Positions 56,901 through 64,000 of a stretch of DNA of 64,000 nt are shown piece after piece (the stretch's first letter is position 1; each line of letters starts with the position of its first letter). The notes beneath the pieces were generated by a model. It was not told where the DNA came from and did no database searches. It saw only the letters and a list, made by a program, of their open reading frames with translations. The DNA lies in assembly GCA_017591395.1 (NCBI GenBank), contig WEDG01005180.1, positions 1 to 64,000 of the forward strand. Direction: 5' to 3'. Made by a program: the position numbers and the translations under genes. This DNA is from Schistocephalus solidus (taxonomy: Eukaryota; Platyhelminthes; Cestoda; Diphyllobothriidea; Diphyllobothriidae).

Positions 56901-59900
56901 AAGCTATGGTTTTAGTAGAGGATTTCGGCTGTACTAATCAAGTGGGCCTGCTCATCTGGTGGGTTCTAGATTTATTGCTTCGGAAATCCTGCTTGGGCAG
57001 TCAGCTTGCTGTATCAGAGTTTGTGGATTACAAACGTTGCAATAGGCTGGGCTGGTAACTTGACCCATGTGTGATTTAACTCACGGCTCCTAGTGGGGCC
57101 TCGTAGCTCAGTTGGCTAGAGCGTTGGCTGTACTAAAGCCTTCCCCTTGCTGGCATGGGTTCAAATCCCACCGAGGCCGTCGAGTTTTTCACAAGTGTGT
57201 CAAAGGAATTATGATGTTAGCAACTCGTAGCTCACGTGACTGTCATCGAACATGAATGTGTGGATGCAATGGTGGGGGGAGCGGTGAACCTCCGCTGATT
57301 CGCTGACTATAAAATCGATTCTTACAAGTTTATACGGCACGGCGGGACCTGAAAATTAGCCTTCCTGTGTAGTTTCTTCAACTAGGGACAGTGTGGGGGT
57401 TATCGGGTCGCAAATCAACATAGTGTTTAGGCGGGGCGGTGTGGCCAAATAACCTCTTCTAGCCGAAAAAAGAAGTGAGAGCCAAATACTACAGCAGGGA
57501 AGGTTCTTTATCAAACGTGCAAATGCAAAACAGAAAAAATAAGGTTAACTACGTACTTCTGTGCAGCTGCCTTAATTCCAGCAGACGCCTTGGCATGGGC
57601 TGCATTCAGTTTGTCAGTGAGGATGGTGTGAGCACGAAGCATTGTGGAGGCCTCCTTTTCATGTCGTCGGCGCAGTAGCTCCAAGTCCTTCGCCTGTTTC
57701 TTAACCAACTTGCGATAGTTTTTGTCATTTCGCAGCATGCCCAATGAAATCCCAGGGAATTTGGGATCCTCTGTAATGCGGACGGAAGGGGGGGGGGGAG
57801 GGAAGAGCGTTAGGAGAATTTCAGTCAAAGTAAGTCAGAAACTGGCACACCGCACCTCCAAGTTAAAAAAAGGAATCTGACAAACAGACCTTATTGGGCG
57901 TAGTTTTGAATGCAGAGAGAAAGAACGTGAGGTGAACTTTGCGACAACAGGTTTTTCCTTTCCTAAGGAACACCAAACGACAAAGGTCAAAAGGCTGGAG
58001 AAACGGGATGAAAACCTACTGCGTCACTGACTTCGGTAACACCGGAACATGTCCGCCGAAGGCTAGAATGCCTTTGTTGGCTGCGGACCAGCAGAGGTCT
58101 GCAGCCGACCCCATTAGACCGCTAAGTGGGCTAGAATTTCGTACGCACTGAATTTATAGGGTATCTGGAGAAGGATGGGATAGCAATTTTGGGATATTGA
58201 CGGATGCCAACCAGCCACACAGATCCCCAAGGTTTGGATAAGCTCTAATTCGAATCCGGATTCTTCACTATTTGAATGCTTTGAAGTCTCGTGCTCTACC
58301 ATTGAGCTTAGGGTCCTCTATCCTGTGAACTGCAATCGGGAGAACTAAATATCGTGGAGACAAGGATAGTATTTCTGATTTATTATCCGTAGTCTACCAG
58401 TCTTACCACGATAGTCAATAGCCCTCACCCCAATCGACAGGATAACGGACTTGGGAGTCAATGGCAAGGGTAAGGCAATGTGTAAGGGTTCTGTATTGAG
58501 CTCTCAGGGCACAACACGATGAGCGCATCGCAAAAACCTGATCGGTACGTGTTCCCGTCATCGTCAGGGCTGCTTCCACCACCTACAGATGCTTTGCTTT
58601 TCCAGAACACTCGAACAGGCCATAGGTAATACAAGTAGGATGTGCTAACATTTCGGGTAATACATTTGTCACTTGTGCTCGCTCTGGAACCTAGAATGCA
58701 AAAAGGAAAGGTTTCTCTTTCAGTTTCCCAAAAAATTTAACTTAACTGCCATGACCAGCTTCGAACCCTAGGTTCGTTCAGCCTGAAGGGTCATGCCAGT
58801 CTCGCTTGTCTCGGTGTCGTTAATATTTCCCGAACAGGCACCGTATATCGCCATAAGAACGGATGCGGAGGCTCAAACGCCGGAGCCGCAACATAAAATG
58901 GGAACGTTCACTTCTATCCAGTGACAGTAATGGATAGTTGCACGCCATACTCCTGGGTTCAGGTTCGAACCCGGGGTGGCAAAGCCGCCGGGCGGCTGGC
59001 TGGCGCTGGTAGACAAGTCCGAAACTACCACCTGAATATTCCCTGTCTCTGTCGGTAACCCTTTGTAGCAAACGCAGACTTTTTGGAGTGTTTATGTGCG
59101 TTTGGAAAACTGACAAACTAGCAAAAATACACCCAAACTAGTGTATCTGTCGAGCAAAGAGCTATATCCGACTGAAAAACTCCCCCACCAACCTGAAATG
59201 ACCATATTCACGACAAAAAGCAAGTTTAAATAGCGTAATTAGTAGATACCGGGCAAATGAAGCAGAAACAGACCAGCGTACAGGTAAAAAGCCGCTCAGT
59301 AGCACAAACGTTTCGCATAATTTGCAGGTGGCCGTCAAAGACATAAAACAGAGGGGGAGGGAGGGCGATACTCATGAGGAGTAGTCAACAACGAAACGCC
59401 GCCACCTCTCCCGCTAGCCCAGAAACGGTCCACATGGACCAAAAAAGCGCTTCGGTCAAGACAATCGTCCAGTTGTGAGGATCCGCGAGCATGGGATGCG
59501 CCCTGCAACGCAGTTGTTGAGACCGACAGTACGGGAATGGATGGTAAGCTTGACGAAAATGGGGAACGATAGCGGCAACATTTTCAATTTTTGGAGAGGC
59601 TTGTAACCTCGTATATAACTTCTTATTGTTTAAGGGTCGTAATTATTCACCAGCGCTTTAAGAGAATTCGGAGGAAAAAAAACTCGCAAAAACTGTAAAC
59701 CGGTGCATTTCGACAGTTACGAACTTGTCTCTGCAATGTGACTGTAGACTTTCCAGTTCCATGAACATAACATGATTTAACAGTGCTCGCCGATCAGCTG
59801 ATTCACGATCAGACCTCGGGTGCGACAATAACTGAAGCTTGCGGTGGGTAACGTCGGCCAAGAGCGACTGAAAGCGAGAATAAGCGATCAGTGTGCCTAA

Positions 59901-62479
59901 TCTTTGCCGGAAAAACTTATCGAGCTCTTGCTCTCCAAGTTTAAGAAAATTATTTACCGTAATTCATATGTTAACTAGGACTTTCTTAATATGAAAATAC
60001 TCGACCTAAGCTGGAAGGAAAAGAGCTGTGGAATTTAACTAGGATTCAATCCAAAACCATACTGAAAGCCCGACAGTTCAACTATCACAAGAGATGACGT
60101 CGGACAAGTTACCCAAATATTTGAGGCAGCAATAATGACTTTCCCGCATCAGACAACTGAGCGGCTCGGACGATGGTCTGATTATGGGGGTGGGGAAGAG
60201 AGTGAGGTTAACGGCTCAGCGCATTTGTCCTCACTATAAACAATCTGACGCGCTTGAAACTATAACAGTGCGCTAAAAGCCATGGTTTGGAAGGTTGCCA
60301 ACTGACGGGATAACTCGGACCACGTGGTCAGCCCAGTGTGCTTTGTATGGAGTGGCTGACTGTCGGACTGAGCATCAGGCTGTCATGACTTCTTCTTAAT
60401 GTGGCCTTTATGGCACTCCAATTCAGTTGGCATCCGAGCCGCCCCATCCCTTATGCTGTTGTGTTCTTGCTTTGTGTTGGACCAAGTGCGTGGGCCGACA
60501 CCCTCTCGGTCTTTTTGACTCTATCTTGGGATCGGGTCCAGGTTGAAGGACTGAAACAGAGAGTGAGGTAGGTGCATCGAAAGTCACCGTCCCTGCATCA
60601 CCCTGCTGTGGTGCATACGGTGGATATCGTCAAAACTATGTTGAACTAGCAGTGTGGAAAGATTGTAAATAATCTACTGCATTTTCCCATTCCTTAGCCC
60701 ACCTGGCTACAACGACAAAACTATCGGAGGTTGACGCGGGCGCAGCCAGTGACAAATCTAAAACGGCCCGTCTACGCGTGCGACACACGACCAACTCCCC
60801 ATTAAATATATCCGACCTTCGATTAGGGGAATCAGCTTTCCTAGGAGGGAGCATGCCACATATACCACAGTGAGGAGTCACTGCATCCTAATATTTAGTT
60901 CTCAAAAGGACCGAATTATCCTGTCCAAGCCGTAAACCGTAGCGCGTCAAATTTACTGCAATGAGGAATGCGCTGAAGTGCCCTTGGGGTGGACTTCGCA
61001 TTGTCGGCCTCATTTTCCCCTCTTACATACTCCAGTGTACTATCAGAGCCTGCGAGCGAACCGGTGATAAGATTGGGCAAGATAAGGCAGGTATCTAAAA
61101 GATTTCAGTTCAGTTCAGTTTATTCGAGGGAACCCTTGCCAACCATACGGAGCTCGTTTGCTTCGGGAAGTCAACAGATCGGTATGCATACACTACTTAT
61201 TGAATAAATATCCGAGCTGCAGCAATAGAGAATGATAGGTGGTGAGACATTAATGAACTTCAGTCCAACGAAGTGCTTATTGCCCATCTGCTAGACATTC
61301 ATGTGGACCACCTGTGCCGTTCACGAGTGCAATTTTGTGTTTCAAACCCTAGATGGAAGTCATGATTATGATTGGCTGAAGGAAGGCAGAATAAGCCCGA
61401 AACAGAGTGTATCAATCGAGCCCCATTTTGCGTCGTTTCTCCTCTCCGCATGCATGGCAAAGACGGTATACCGTACTCAGGACATAGATACTGGCTTCGA
61501 TCCATATGAAGATGGACTTTATGTTAGTTAAGACGCGAAGATAACGACTTCGGCTTACCCCTCTTTTCCTCCTTTTTGGAACTGTTGACATTCGAGGCGG
61601 AGGTGCTGGTACCGGCTGGCCGATCAATGCCACAGCTGCTTGGACAAGAACTGTTCACGGTCACTCCTACACGCGACTGTCCCGAGCGTTTCAGAGACTT
61701 CGTTGTGGCCGGGACATCAGCGATCTCGGAGGAATCGATTCCCATGCTAGCGAGCTGTGAAAATTGGGAGCAGAACACAGTAATGACAGAAAAGATGCTC
61801 TGGGTGGAGACGGGGCCCAAGCTCCTCGAAAGAAGAAAGAGGAGGAAGGGTGGCCGGCGACGTAGCATAAAAAGCGGGGTGAAAAATCCTGAATGATGAT
61901 AGCCCATCCGAGGCAAAGCACCTATAAATCGGTTTCTAGCACAGGAGAACACAGGGCGACCTTTTAAAAGGAGCGTAAGCGATATTAAATTAAAACGCCG
62001 GTGCGACAGACGGAACTTCTCCTCTTTATTTAATTAGGAAAAGTTTTGTTTATCAGACATAAACGATGGAACTCTACCTCTGTTGGGAACCTCTTTTGGC
62101 CTTCAAAGACGCGACCTAGCGTGCCGTGGTAAGTTCAAGCGCGTTTGATTTTCTATGATCGGGAATATGATGATAGTGTGGGGCTCACCGATCTGCTTAA
62201 GGAACAAAACAACGAGCCCGTGGCTTAATGGTAGAGCGTTCGACTCAAATACCAAAGGTCGCGGGTTCGAATCCCAGGTGTGGAACACTTGGGATTGGAT
62301 ATGACTGGCTGATGACGGCTAATAAGCCAGAAATGGCCATTCCGGTCTCCCTTGTCTTTGTAGGTTCCATTCCATCATATGCTATACGTCGCTATGCGAC
62401 CGCCTGCGAGGGCTCTAGTCTGAGCTCCAGGGCACAACGGAACATACATGTTCCTTAAGCAGATCGGTGAGCCCCACAC

Positions 62480-62534
<55 letters not shown>

Positions 62535-63312
62535 TAGATCGTTGACTGTACTAAAGCCTTCCACATGGGATCGAATCCTACCGAGGCCGCCAAGGTTTCC
62601 ACAAGTGTTTCAAATGAATTTGCAGGCGCATCTAAAATCCAGAGGAAACATTTATACTAAAGTAGTAGTCATTTTTACAGAGTGTTTTTGTGCAAGTAGG
62701 TGGCCGGAAAGAATTTGAAACCGGCATCCTGTCATGACTGCACGACAATTAATATTGTAACCCTACTCAAGTAATCGTACCGAATGGAAAACACATTCCA
62801 ACAGTTCAGTGAGCATTTCATTTTTTTTAGGAGGTTAACAGGGCGCGTCCTTCGTAAGACCAAGCAGTGCCACCAATCGAGTGATCTGCAGGCAGTCAAA
62901 TGCAGTATTTATTTTCTGTGCTGGTTCCGGGATGGGAAAGGGATTGTGAAGTAGTGCAATGAGTTTTGTATGTAATAGGAAAAAAGGGAGTTGAATGAAA
63001 AGGAAGCAAAGGCATCGAATCTAACCAGGAGCGCAAACAGACCTGCTTCATTCGCTGCTCCTCTTTACTAAGGAAAGCTCTCGGGTCGGAAAGTGCGTCC
63101 ACGAGGTCGTTGAGGCCCTCTGGGACGTAAGTGGTGAGTGAGACCCTGCAGAAGAGTGTAGGAAGGGAGAGGGGGAAGTTGCCTTCCGTGCGAAGGGAGA
63201 TGTGTCGATAACCGGACTGAAGACCATCCAGCGGAAGGACACGTTGACCAATCAACTTTCCGGTGTCTTCATAGACGGCAAAACGAAGTACCGCCAAGTC
63301 AGGAAGGACCAC
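41579..63312 (-). CDS. PLCB: Phospholipase C beta, 3' part of gene (six exons, C2 half to stop)
   Basis: The family hydrolyses PIP2 to IP3 and diacylglycerol at the plasma membrane, downstream of Gq-coupled receptors. The exons join as 63312-63043, 61754-61559, 57770-57557, 47933-47768, 43803-43502 and 41647-41579. Every intron is GT-AG and every phase agrees (0, 1, 2, 0, 0), provided one base missing from the fifth exon is allowed for. About 405 codons are present: 90 of the C2 domain, then about 315 of linker and C-terminal coiled-coil domain. The catalytic X and Y boxes, EF hands and PH domain must lie beyond the window. The basic, glutamine-rich helical C-terminus (for example [13 protein letters not shown] and [19 protein letters not shown]) is diagnostic of the beta class, where it binds membrane and Gq. 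The fifth exon looks closest to the PLCB1/Plc21C type, but paralogue assignment is uncertain. Introns are 1288, 3788, 9623, 3964 and 1854 bp and full of repeats. Confidence 0.9.
41950..42288. mobile_element. MITE-like element with telomere-like core (reverse copy, in PLC-beta intron)
   Basis: The left end gtatgg...taatcaggacgcgg and right end ccgtgtcctgattaggcggccatac are imperfect inverted repeats. The interior is rich in gggttaggg, gggctagggtt and gttaagggtt. It is the reverse of the element at 11293-11652 and lies in the last PLC-beta intron. Confidence 0.65.
42580..42730 (+). repeat. Dispersed repeat Y (PLC-beta last intron)
   Basis: cttacgcgtaccacacacgacctg, cccacatcagatga and attgcagcccgactgcc recur, diverged, at 47235-47372, 48505-48600 and 60755-60890. 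No coding potential recognised. Confidence 0.55.
43000..43141. repeat. MITE fragment and G17 tract
   Basis: gcgcaaagccggcggtattacgggtggata resembles the right part of the element at 11293-11652, with degenerate ccctaac repeats before it. It ends in 17 consecutive G (43125-43141). Confidence 0.5.
43502..43803 (-). CDS. PLCB: PLC-beta exon with a one-base deletion: Gq/membrane-binding helices
   Basis: The acceptor is tttctttag/GTCCTTCG and the donor AATAGG/GTGGGT. The incoming frame reads [20 protein letters not shown], then at about 43741-43745 runs into ACA AGG AGA TGA. A shift of one base at that point restores [15 protein letters not shown] and on through [36 protein letters not shown] and RRHDEEEQ. 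Both halves are textbook PLC-beta sequence. The exon is 302 nt; one added base gives 303 and a phase-0 end matching the next exon. This suggests a sequencing or assembly error or a recent mutation rather than a different gene model. If real, it would truncate the protein inside the C-terminal domain. Confidence 0.88.
45365..46340 (+). repeat. R-family repeats in tandem (PLC-beta intron)
   Basis: One full unit starts aaaagccgtggctcggaagg (about 45453). The block g(t)gggg-agg-gagagtg...tagatgcagcgcaag...cgcgcaagtcaccgt then appears three times, at about 45613, 45846 and 46192. It ends each time near the ggtcgaa/atcgaac trio. The copies are direct and the spacing 230-345 bp. Frames across them are not genes. 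Confidence 0.75.
46341..46877. other. Intron sequence, nothing recognised
   Basis: No exon, RNA gene or repeat partner seen between the R-family array and the CTA microsatellite. Confidence 0.35.
46878..47116. repeat. (CTA)n/(CTG) microsatellite (PLC-beta intron)
   Basis: It is about 240 bp of CTA/CTG triplets with shifts of phase, longest uninterrupted near 46912-46989. Long poly-Leu, poly-Tyr and poly-Thr frames in all three phases are products of the repeat. Confidence 0.97.
47235..47372 (+). repeat. Dispersed repeat Y, copy 2
   Basis: cctcggctacgcgtaccatacac and ggagcattgcagtttgacca parallel 42625-42725. Confidence 0.5.
47768..47933 (-). CDS. PLCB: PLC-beta exon: coiled-coil C-terminal domain, middle
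   Basis: The acceptor is taacgtag/GTCTAATGG and the donor TTAAAG/GTTAAC, the latter weak at +3 to +5. The first base completes an AAG lysine codon from the previous exon, and the exon ends in phase 0. The product reads [41 protein letters not shown] and [11 protein letters not shown]. These are amphipathic helices with the Q-x3-W-x5-QQ-x-KE spacing seen in the second helix of PLC-beta C-terminal domains. The preceding intron is 9.6 kb, so a short exon could have been missed there, though the phases fit without one. Confidence 0.85.
47953..47980. repeat. (GA)n microsatellite beside a PLC-beta acceptor
   Basis: A 28-bp GA run lies 20 bp upstream (in gene direction) of exon 47933-47768. In the sense strand it reads CT, so it can serve as part of the polypyrimidine tract. 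Confidence 0.9.
47981..50999. other. Large PLC-beta intron, first 3 kb; no exon recognised
   Basis: Repeat Y traces are at 48505-48600. The frames 48391-48729 and 50350-50622 have no domain. Nothing resembles a further C-terminal-domain exon. Confidence 0.4.
51000..51460 (+). mobile_element. Penelope-like remnant, family 2 (GIY-YIG), inside PLC-beta intron
   Basis: The plus strand gives [20 protein letters not shown], then [16 protein letters not shown]. The normal pattern is GYIGRTTRR; here the Arg is Cys. Downstream, cgctctgtcttctttggccaacgccgacttcagt matches 20917-20950. It is the same family as 20326-21140 and antisense to the host gene. Confidence 0.75.
51461..52690. other. Intron sequence, nothing recognised
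   Basis: It includes the downstream UTR match of the Penelope remnant to about 51650, then AT-rich sequence. Confidence 0.35.
52693..52816. repeat. 64-bp tandem duplication
   Basis: tacaattccatgtaaggactagcaagcactcctttatgccatgccaggaaatt occurs twice with a period of 64 bp (at 52698 and 52762), almost identical. This suggests a recent event. Confidence 0.92.
52840..53120. repeat. Dispersed repeat X, copy 2
   Basis: It matches 31690-32015 in direct orientation, including aattttctataaaata and the minus-strand peptide FYRKFKLKY. Confidence 0.6.
53121..54185. other. Intron sequence, nothing recognised
   Basis: No exon, RNA gene or repeat partner identified. Confidence 0.35.
54190..54275. repeat. 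Short repeat flanking SINE-1 cluster
   Basis: cactcaccaatcgctaagggaactcat and ctctgccttgaggctcactctcgagcc recur in direct orientation at 54511-54572. They recur in inverse orientation at 54717-54772 (gagcgtgagcctgaagacagagcgag, gttagcgatcgga). Confidence 0.8.
54294..54460 (-). repeat. SINE-1, tRNA-derived head and body
   Basis: On the minus strand, TGCTCAATGGTTAGAGC (D-arm, A box) and GGATTCGATCC (T-arm, B box) form the head. The body follows: ggttgggtatgactggctga and ggccagaaatggccattcca, ending ctcccttgtctttgctggca. The same body follows heads at 62212 and 58318. A tRNA-like pol III promoter plus shared tail is the definition of such SINEs. Confidence 0.85.
54566..54695 (+). repeat. SINE-1, partial copy lacking most of the tRNA head
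   Basis: It begins in the B-box region (cgatcctccggtggtgca) and continues with tggggttgggcatgactggctgacg to ccttgcctt-like end at about 54665. It is inverted relative to the copy at 54294-54460, so the two can form a stem. Confidence 0.8.
54825..54895. repeat. Telomere-like degenerate run
   Basis: Degenerate ctaaccctaaca and agctaacattaacgctaa repeats resemble the core of the MITE-like element. A second run is at 55725-55790. Confidence 0.5.
54896..56560. other. Intron sequence, no exon recognised
   Basis: Frames on both strands at 56013-56525 (up to 168 codons, minus) have no domain and contain an internal short repeat (gacgatggcactctga / gacgacggtactctta). Probably repeat DNA. Confidence 0.35.
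56560..56950 (-). mobile_element. Penelope-like pseudo-LTR fragment
   Basis: On the minus strand, [18 protein letters not shown] (about 56920-56865) matches the C-terminal end of the element at 15575-18270 (GPQSINKR). It is followed by untranslated sequence and then a block with gaaacgtcaggtgaataaag, comparable to gaaacgtcagacaagtg before that element's coding start. The order 3' end / pseudo-LTR / 5' start is that of a tandem Penelope junction. Confidence 0.6.
57097..57178 (+). repeat. tRNA-like sequence heading SINE-2
   Basis: A perfect 7-bp acceptor stem (GGCCTCG / CGAGGCC), D-stem GCTC/GAGC and T-arm TGGG-TTCAAAT-CCCA are visible. The anticodon stem is GGCT/AGCC around the loop GTACTAA (anticodon ACT if read so), with a long variable region. 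The ACT anticodon, the T.T mismatch and a dispersed downstream body (57179-57260, also at 62588 and 32610) argue for a SINE head rather than a working tRNA gene. Confidence 0.7.
57557..57770 (-). CDS. PLCB: PLC-beta exon: start of C-terminal coiled-coil domain
   Basis: The acceptor is gcattacag/AGGATCCC and the donor CAGAA/GTACGT. The leading AG completes the codon begun in the previous exon (Glu), and the exon ends in phase 2. The product reads [21 protein letters not shown], then [17 protein letters not shown], then a helical Ala/Lys-rich stretch. The Y-x-KL-x-KKQ-x-K-(D/E)LE-x-LR-(R/K)-x-HEKE pattern is the standard first helix of the PLC-beta distal C-terminal domain. In the coding direction, a C-rich run (the G11 at about 57789-57799 on the plus strand) lies just upstream and serves as polypyrimidine tract. 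Confidence 0.9.
58150..58318 (-). repeat. SINE-1, diverged copy
   Basis: On the minus strand, AAGCTCAATGGTAGAGC (D-arm) and CGGATTCGAATTAG (B box) form the head. The body block ggctggttggcatccgtcaa, then ccatccttctcc, corresponds to ggctgatgacggctaa and cagtctcccttgtc in better copies. Confidence 0.65.
58319..60129. other. Intron sequence; tRNA-like B box near 58960, no exon recognised
   Basis: caggttcgaacccgggg (58962-58978) resembles a pol III B box but no complete tRNA fold was found. The minus frame 59116-58820 crosses it and has no domain. Confidence 0.35.
60130..60660 (+). repeat. R-family repeat, full-length copy (PLC-beta intron)
   Basis: It matches 14300-14880 end to end: gcggctcggacgatggtctg, cactataaacaatctgacgc, aaaagccatggtttggaagg, acgggataactcggaccacg, and the final gtgcatacggtggatatcgtc. 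This defines a consensus of about 550-580 bp. Confidence 0.75.
60661..61104. other. Intron sequence with repeat Y traces
   Basis: tctacgcgtgcgacacacgacc (60771-60792) belongs to repeat Y. Nothing else recognised. Confidence 0.4.
61105..61200 (-). mobile_element. LINE 3' end with (CTGAA)n tail
   Basis: ttcagttcagttcagtttattcgagggaac parallels the 3' end of the LINE at 22631 (gttcagttcagttcagttttattaagggaa). Only the last ~100 bases of 3' UTR are visible, a typical extreme 5' truncation. Confidence 0.7.
61559..61754 (-). CDS. PLCB: PLC-beta exon: Ser/Thr-rich linker after C2
   Basis: The acceptor is tttcacag/CTCGCTAGC and the donor AGAGG/GTAAGC. It encodes 65 codons plus one base (phase 1). 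The product starts [14 protein letters not shown], joining directly to the EQRMKQ end of the C2 exon. It continues as a low-conservation Ser/Thr/Lys linker ([28 protein letters not shown]). In the family this stretch connects C2 to the C-terminal helices, varies in length, and carries autoinhibitory and phosphorylation sites. The phase matches both neighbours, which is the main support because the sequence itself is poorly conserved. Confidence 0.82.
62174..62481. repeat. 32-bp perfect inverted repeat around a SINE-1 copy
   Basis: 62174-62205 (tagtgtggggctcaccgatc...) is the exact reverse complement of 62450-62481. The 244-bp loop contains SINE-1. Perfect arms imply a recent origin. Confidence 0.95.
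62212..62375 (+). repeat. SINE-1, well-preserved copy
   Basis: The head has GTGGCTTAATGGTAGAGCG (A box) and GGGTTCGAATCCC (B box). The body has ggattggatatgactggctga, agccagaaatggccattccg and tctcccttgtctttg. It is oriented opposite to the PLC-beta gene, in its 1.3-kb intron. Confidence 0.85.
62482..62531. repeat. (TA)n microsatellite
   Basis: About 24 TA units lie directly between the right arm of the inverted repeat and a SINE-2 copy. Confidence 0.95.
62532..62650 (+). repeat. SINE-2, copy without the 5' part of its head
   Basis: ggctagatcgttgactgtactaaagcc, gggatcgaatcctaccgaggccg and tttccacaagtgtttcaaatgaatt align with 57112-57215. The first part of the tRNA-like head is replaced by the TA run. 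Confidence 0.75.
63043..63312 (-). CDS. PLCB: PLC-beta exon: second half of C2 domain
   Basis: This exon encodes 90 codons, phase 0 at both ends, with acceptor cttccag/GTGGTC and donor GAAGCAG/GTCTGT. It starts [16 protein letters not shown] and includes [16 protein letters not shown] and [16 protein letters not shown]. These are the hallmark strands of the PLC C2 domain, including the GYRH(I/V)SL signature that follows the Y box. It ends SKEEQRMKQ, where family members have an EQRAKQ-like sequence before the linker. It is the most conserved and most certain exon in the window. The preceding exon is not seen before 64000. Confidence 0.96.
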
Positions 63313-63659
63313 CTGGAAGCAAGAAGCAGAAAACACTGCGTGAAGTAAATCAACTTCCTCGAAGAAGGAAGACCTAGAAGAGAACACCAATCAGAATTAA
63401 ATCAATGGAAAAGGATGCACCGAGGGACAGCAGGTCTTAAAACTGTTGGCTAAAAAACGATCATAAAGCAGGACAGACCAACTCGTAGAATGAGAGTCGT
63501 ACGAGTTCCTTGGGTGTTTTCTCAAGTGGAGCATTTCACGACTGATCTCACCAGTTAATTCACTGACTGAATGATAGCCTGCAGAAGGCTTAGTCATGCC
63601 TCGGCAGGCTGCTTTTTCCTGGCGCAGCTACCCAGCACCTACCGGCAGCTACCCAGCGA
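63313..63659. other. PLC-beta intron upstream of the C2 exon
   Basis: Nothing recognised except the acceptor at 63313. The minus frame 63597-63397 has no PLC similarity. Confidence 0.4.
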
Positions 63660-63763
63660 CTAGTAGTATTAGTAGTAATAGTAGTAGTAGTAGTACTAGT
63701 AGTAGTAGTAATAGTAGTATTAGTAGAAGTAGTAGTATTAGTAGTAGTAGTAGTAGTAGTCAG

Positions 63764-63857
<94 letters not shown>

Positions 63858-63860
63858 AAG
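63660..63860. repeat. (TAG)n microsatellite
   Basis: It is about 200 bp of TAG/AGT triplets, nearly pure from 63763 to 63854, with imperfect units before it. The poly-Ser frame across it is a product of the repeat. Confidence 0.97.
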
Positions 63861-64000
63861 TGTTAGTAGTAGAGGCAGAGGGAACAATGCCGACAAAGAC
63901 TGGCGAATGAAAACGGCTGCAGGATTAATCGACAGCGGAGCACACGGCCCTATCCGCTCCTTCGGAACACAGTCTCCGGACGGGCCCCAGTTTCCTTGAT

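Noticed and set aside
57097..57178. Functional tRNA gene
   Set aside because: ACT anticodon, stem mismatch, long variable region and a dispersed downstream body favour a SINE head.
62212..62286. Functional tRNA gene
   Set aside because: A and B boxes are good but the acceptor ends do not pair and the SINE-1 body follows directly.
63763..63999. Poly-Ser open frame
   Set aside because: Product of the (TAG)n microsatellite read in the AGT phase.

Overview
This window looks like intron and flanking DNA from a repeat-rich metazoan, most probably a parasitic flatworm. The best guess is a pseudophyllidean-type tapeworm, inferred from the mix of Penelope-like elements, CR1/Jockey-like LINEs and tRNA-derived SINEs. 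The host lineage is inference; no marker gene fixes it. There are no bacterial operons, CRISPR arrays or phage genes. Many short open frames are only chance frames or shadows of decayed retroelements.

The one clear host gene is on the minus strand: the 3' part of a phosphoinositide phospholipase C beta. Six exons can be placed (63312-63043, 61754-61559, 57770-57557, 47933-47768, 43803-43502, 41647-41579), with GT-AG borders and matching phases. They encode the second half of the C2 domain, a serine-rich linker, the long coiled-coil C-terminal domain, and a 22-codon last exon ending in a class I PDZ ligand (TTVI). The catalytic X/Y barrel lies beyond 64000. Exon 43803-43502 carries an apparent one-base deletion. 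The five introns (1.3 to 9.6 kb) hold SINEs, MITE-like elements, Penelope remnants and microsatellites. A possible terminal exon of an unidentified plus-strand gene (39648-39869, AATAAA just downstream) lies tail-to-tail with it.

Layout: 1-6.9 kb is a pile of LINE fragments in both orientations, with two ~560-bp direct repeats. 8.3-9.96 kb is a large inverted repeat. 11.3-11.65 kb is a MITE-like element with a telomere-like core. 12.0-14.9 kb is a LINE with zinc-finger tails plus copies of a moderately repeated family ('R'). 15.6-18.3 kb is a nearly full-length Penelope-like element. 20.3-21.1 kb is a second Penelope remnant. 21.7-21.9 kb is a trinucleotide microsatellite. 22.6-25.3 kb is the best-preserved CR1/Jockey-like LINE. 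25.4-35.0 kb is AT-rich repeat DNA with a broken mariner-like transposase (27.1-28.0 kb). 35.06-36.66 kb holds two more Penelope fragments in opposite orientation. 37.7-38.1 kb is a minisatellite. 39.6-63.3 kb is the gene pair described above. 63.66-63.86 kb is a TAG microsatellite.

The mobile sequences are mostly broken; only the host exons look to be under coding constraint. Elements were identified by reading translations and comparing copies by eye, so most boundaries are approximate to tens of bases.
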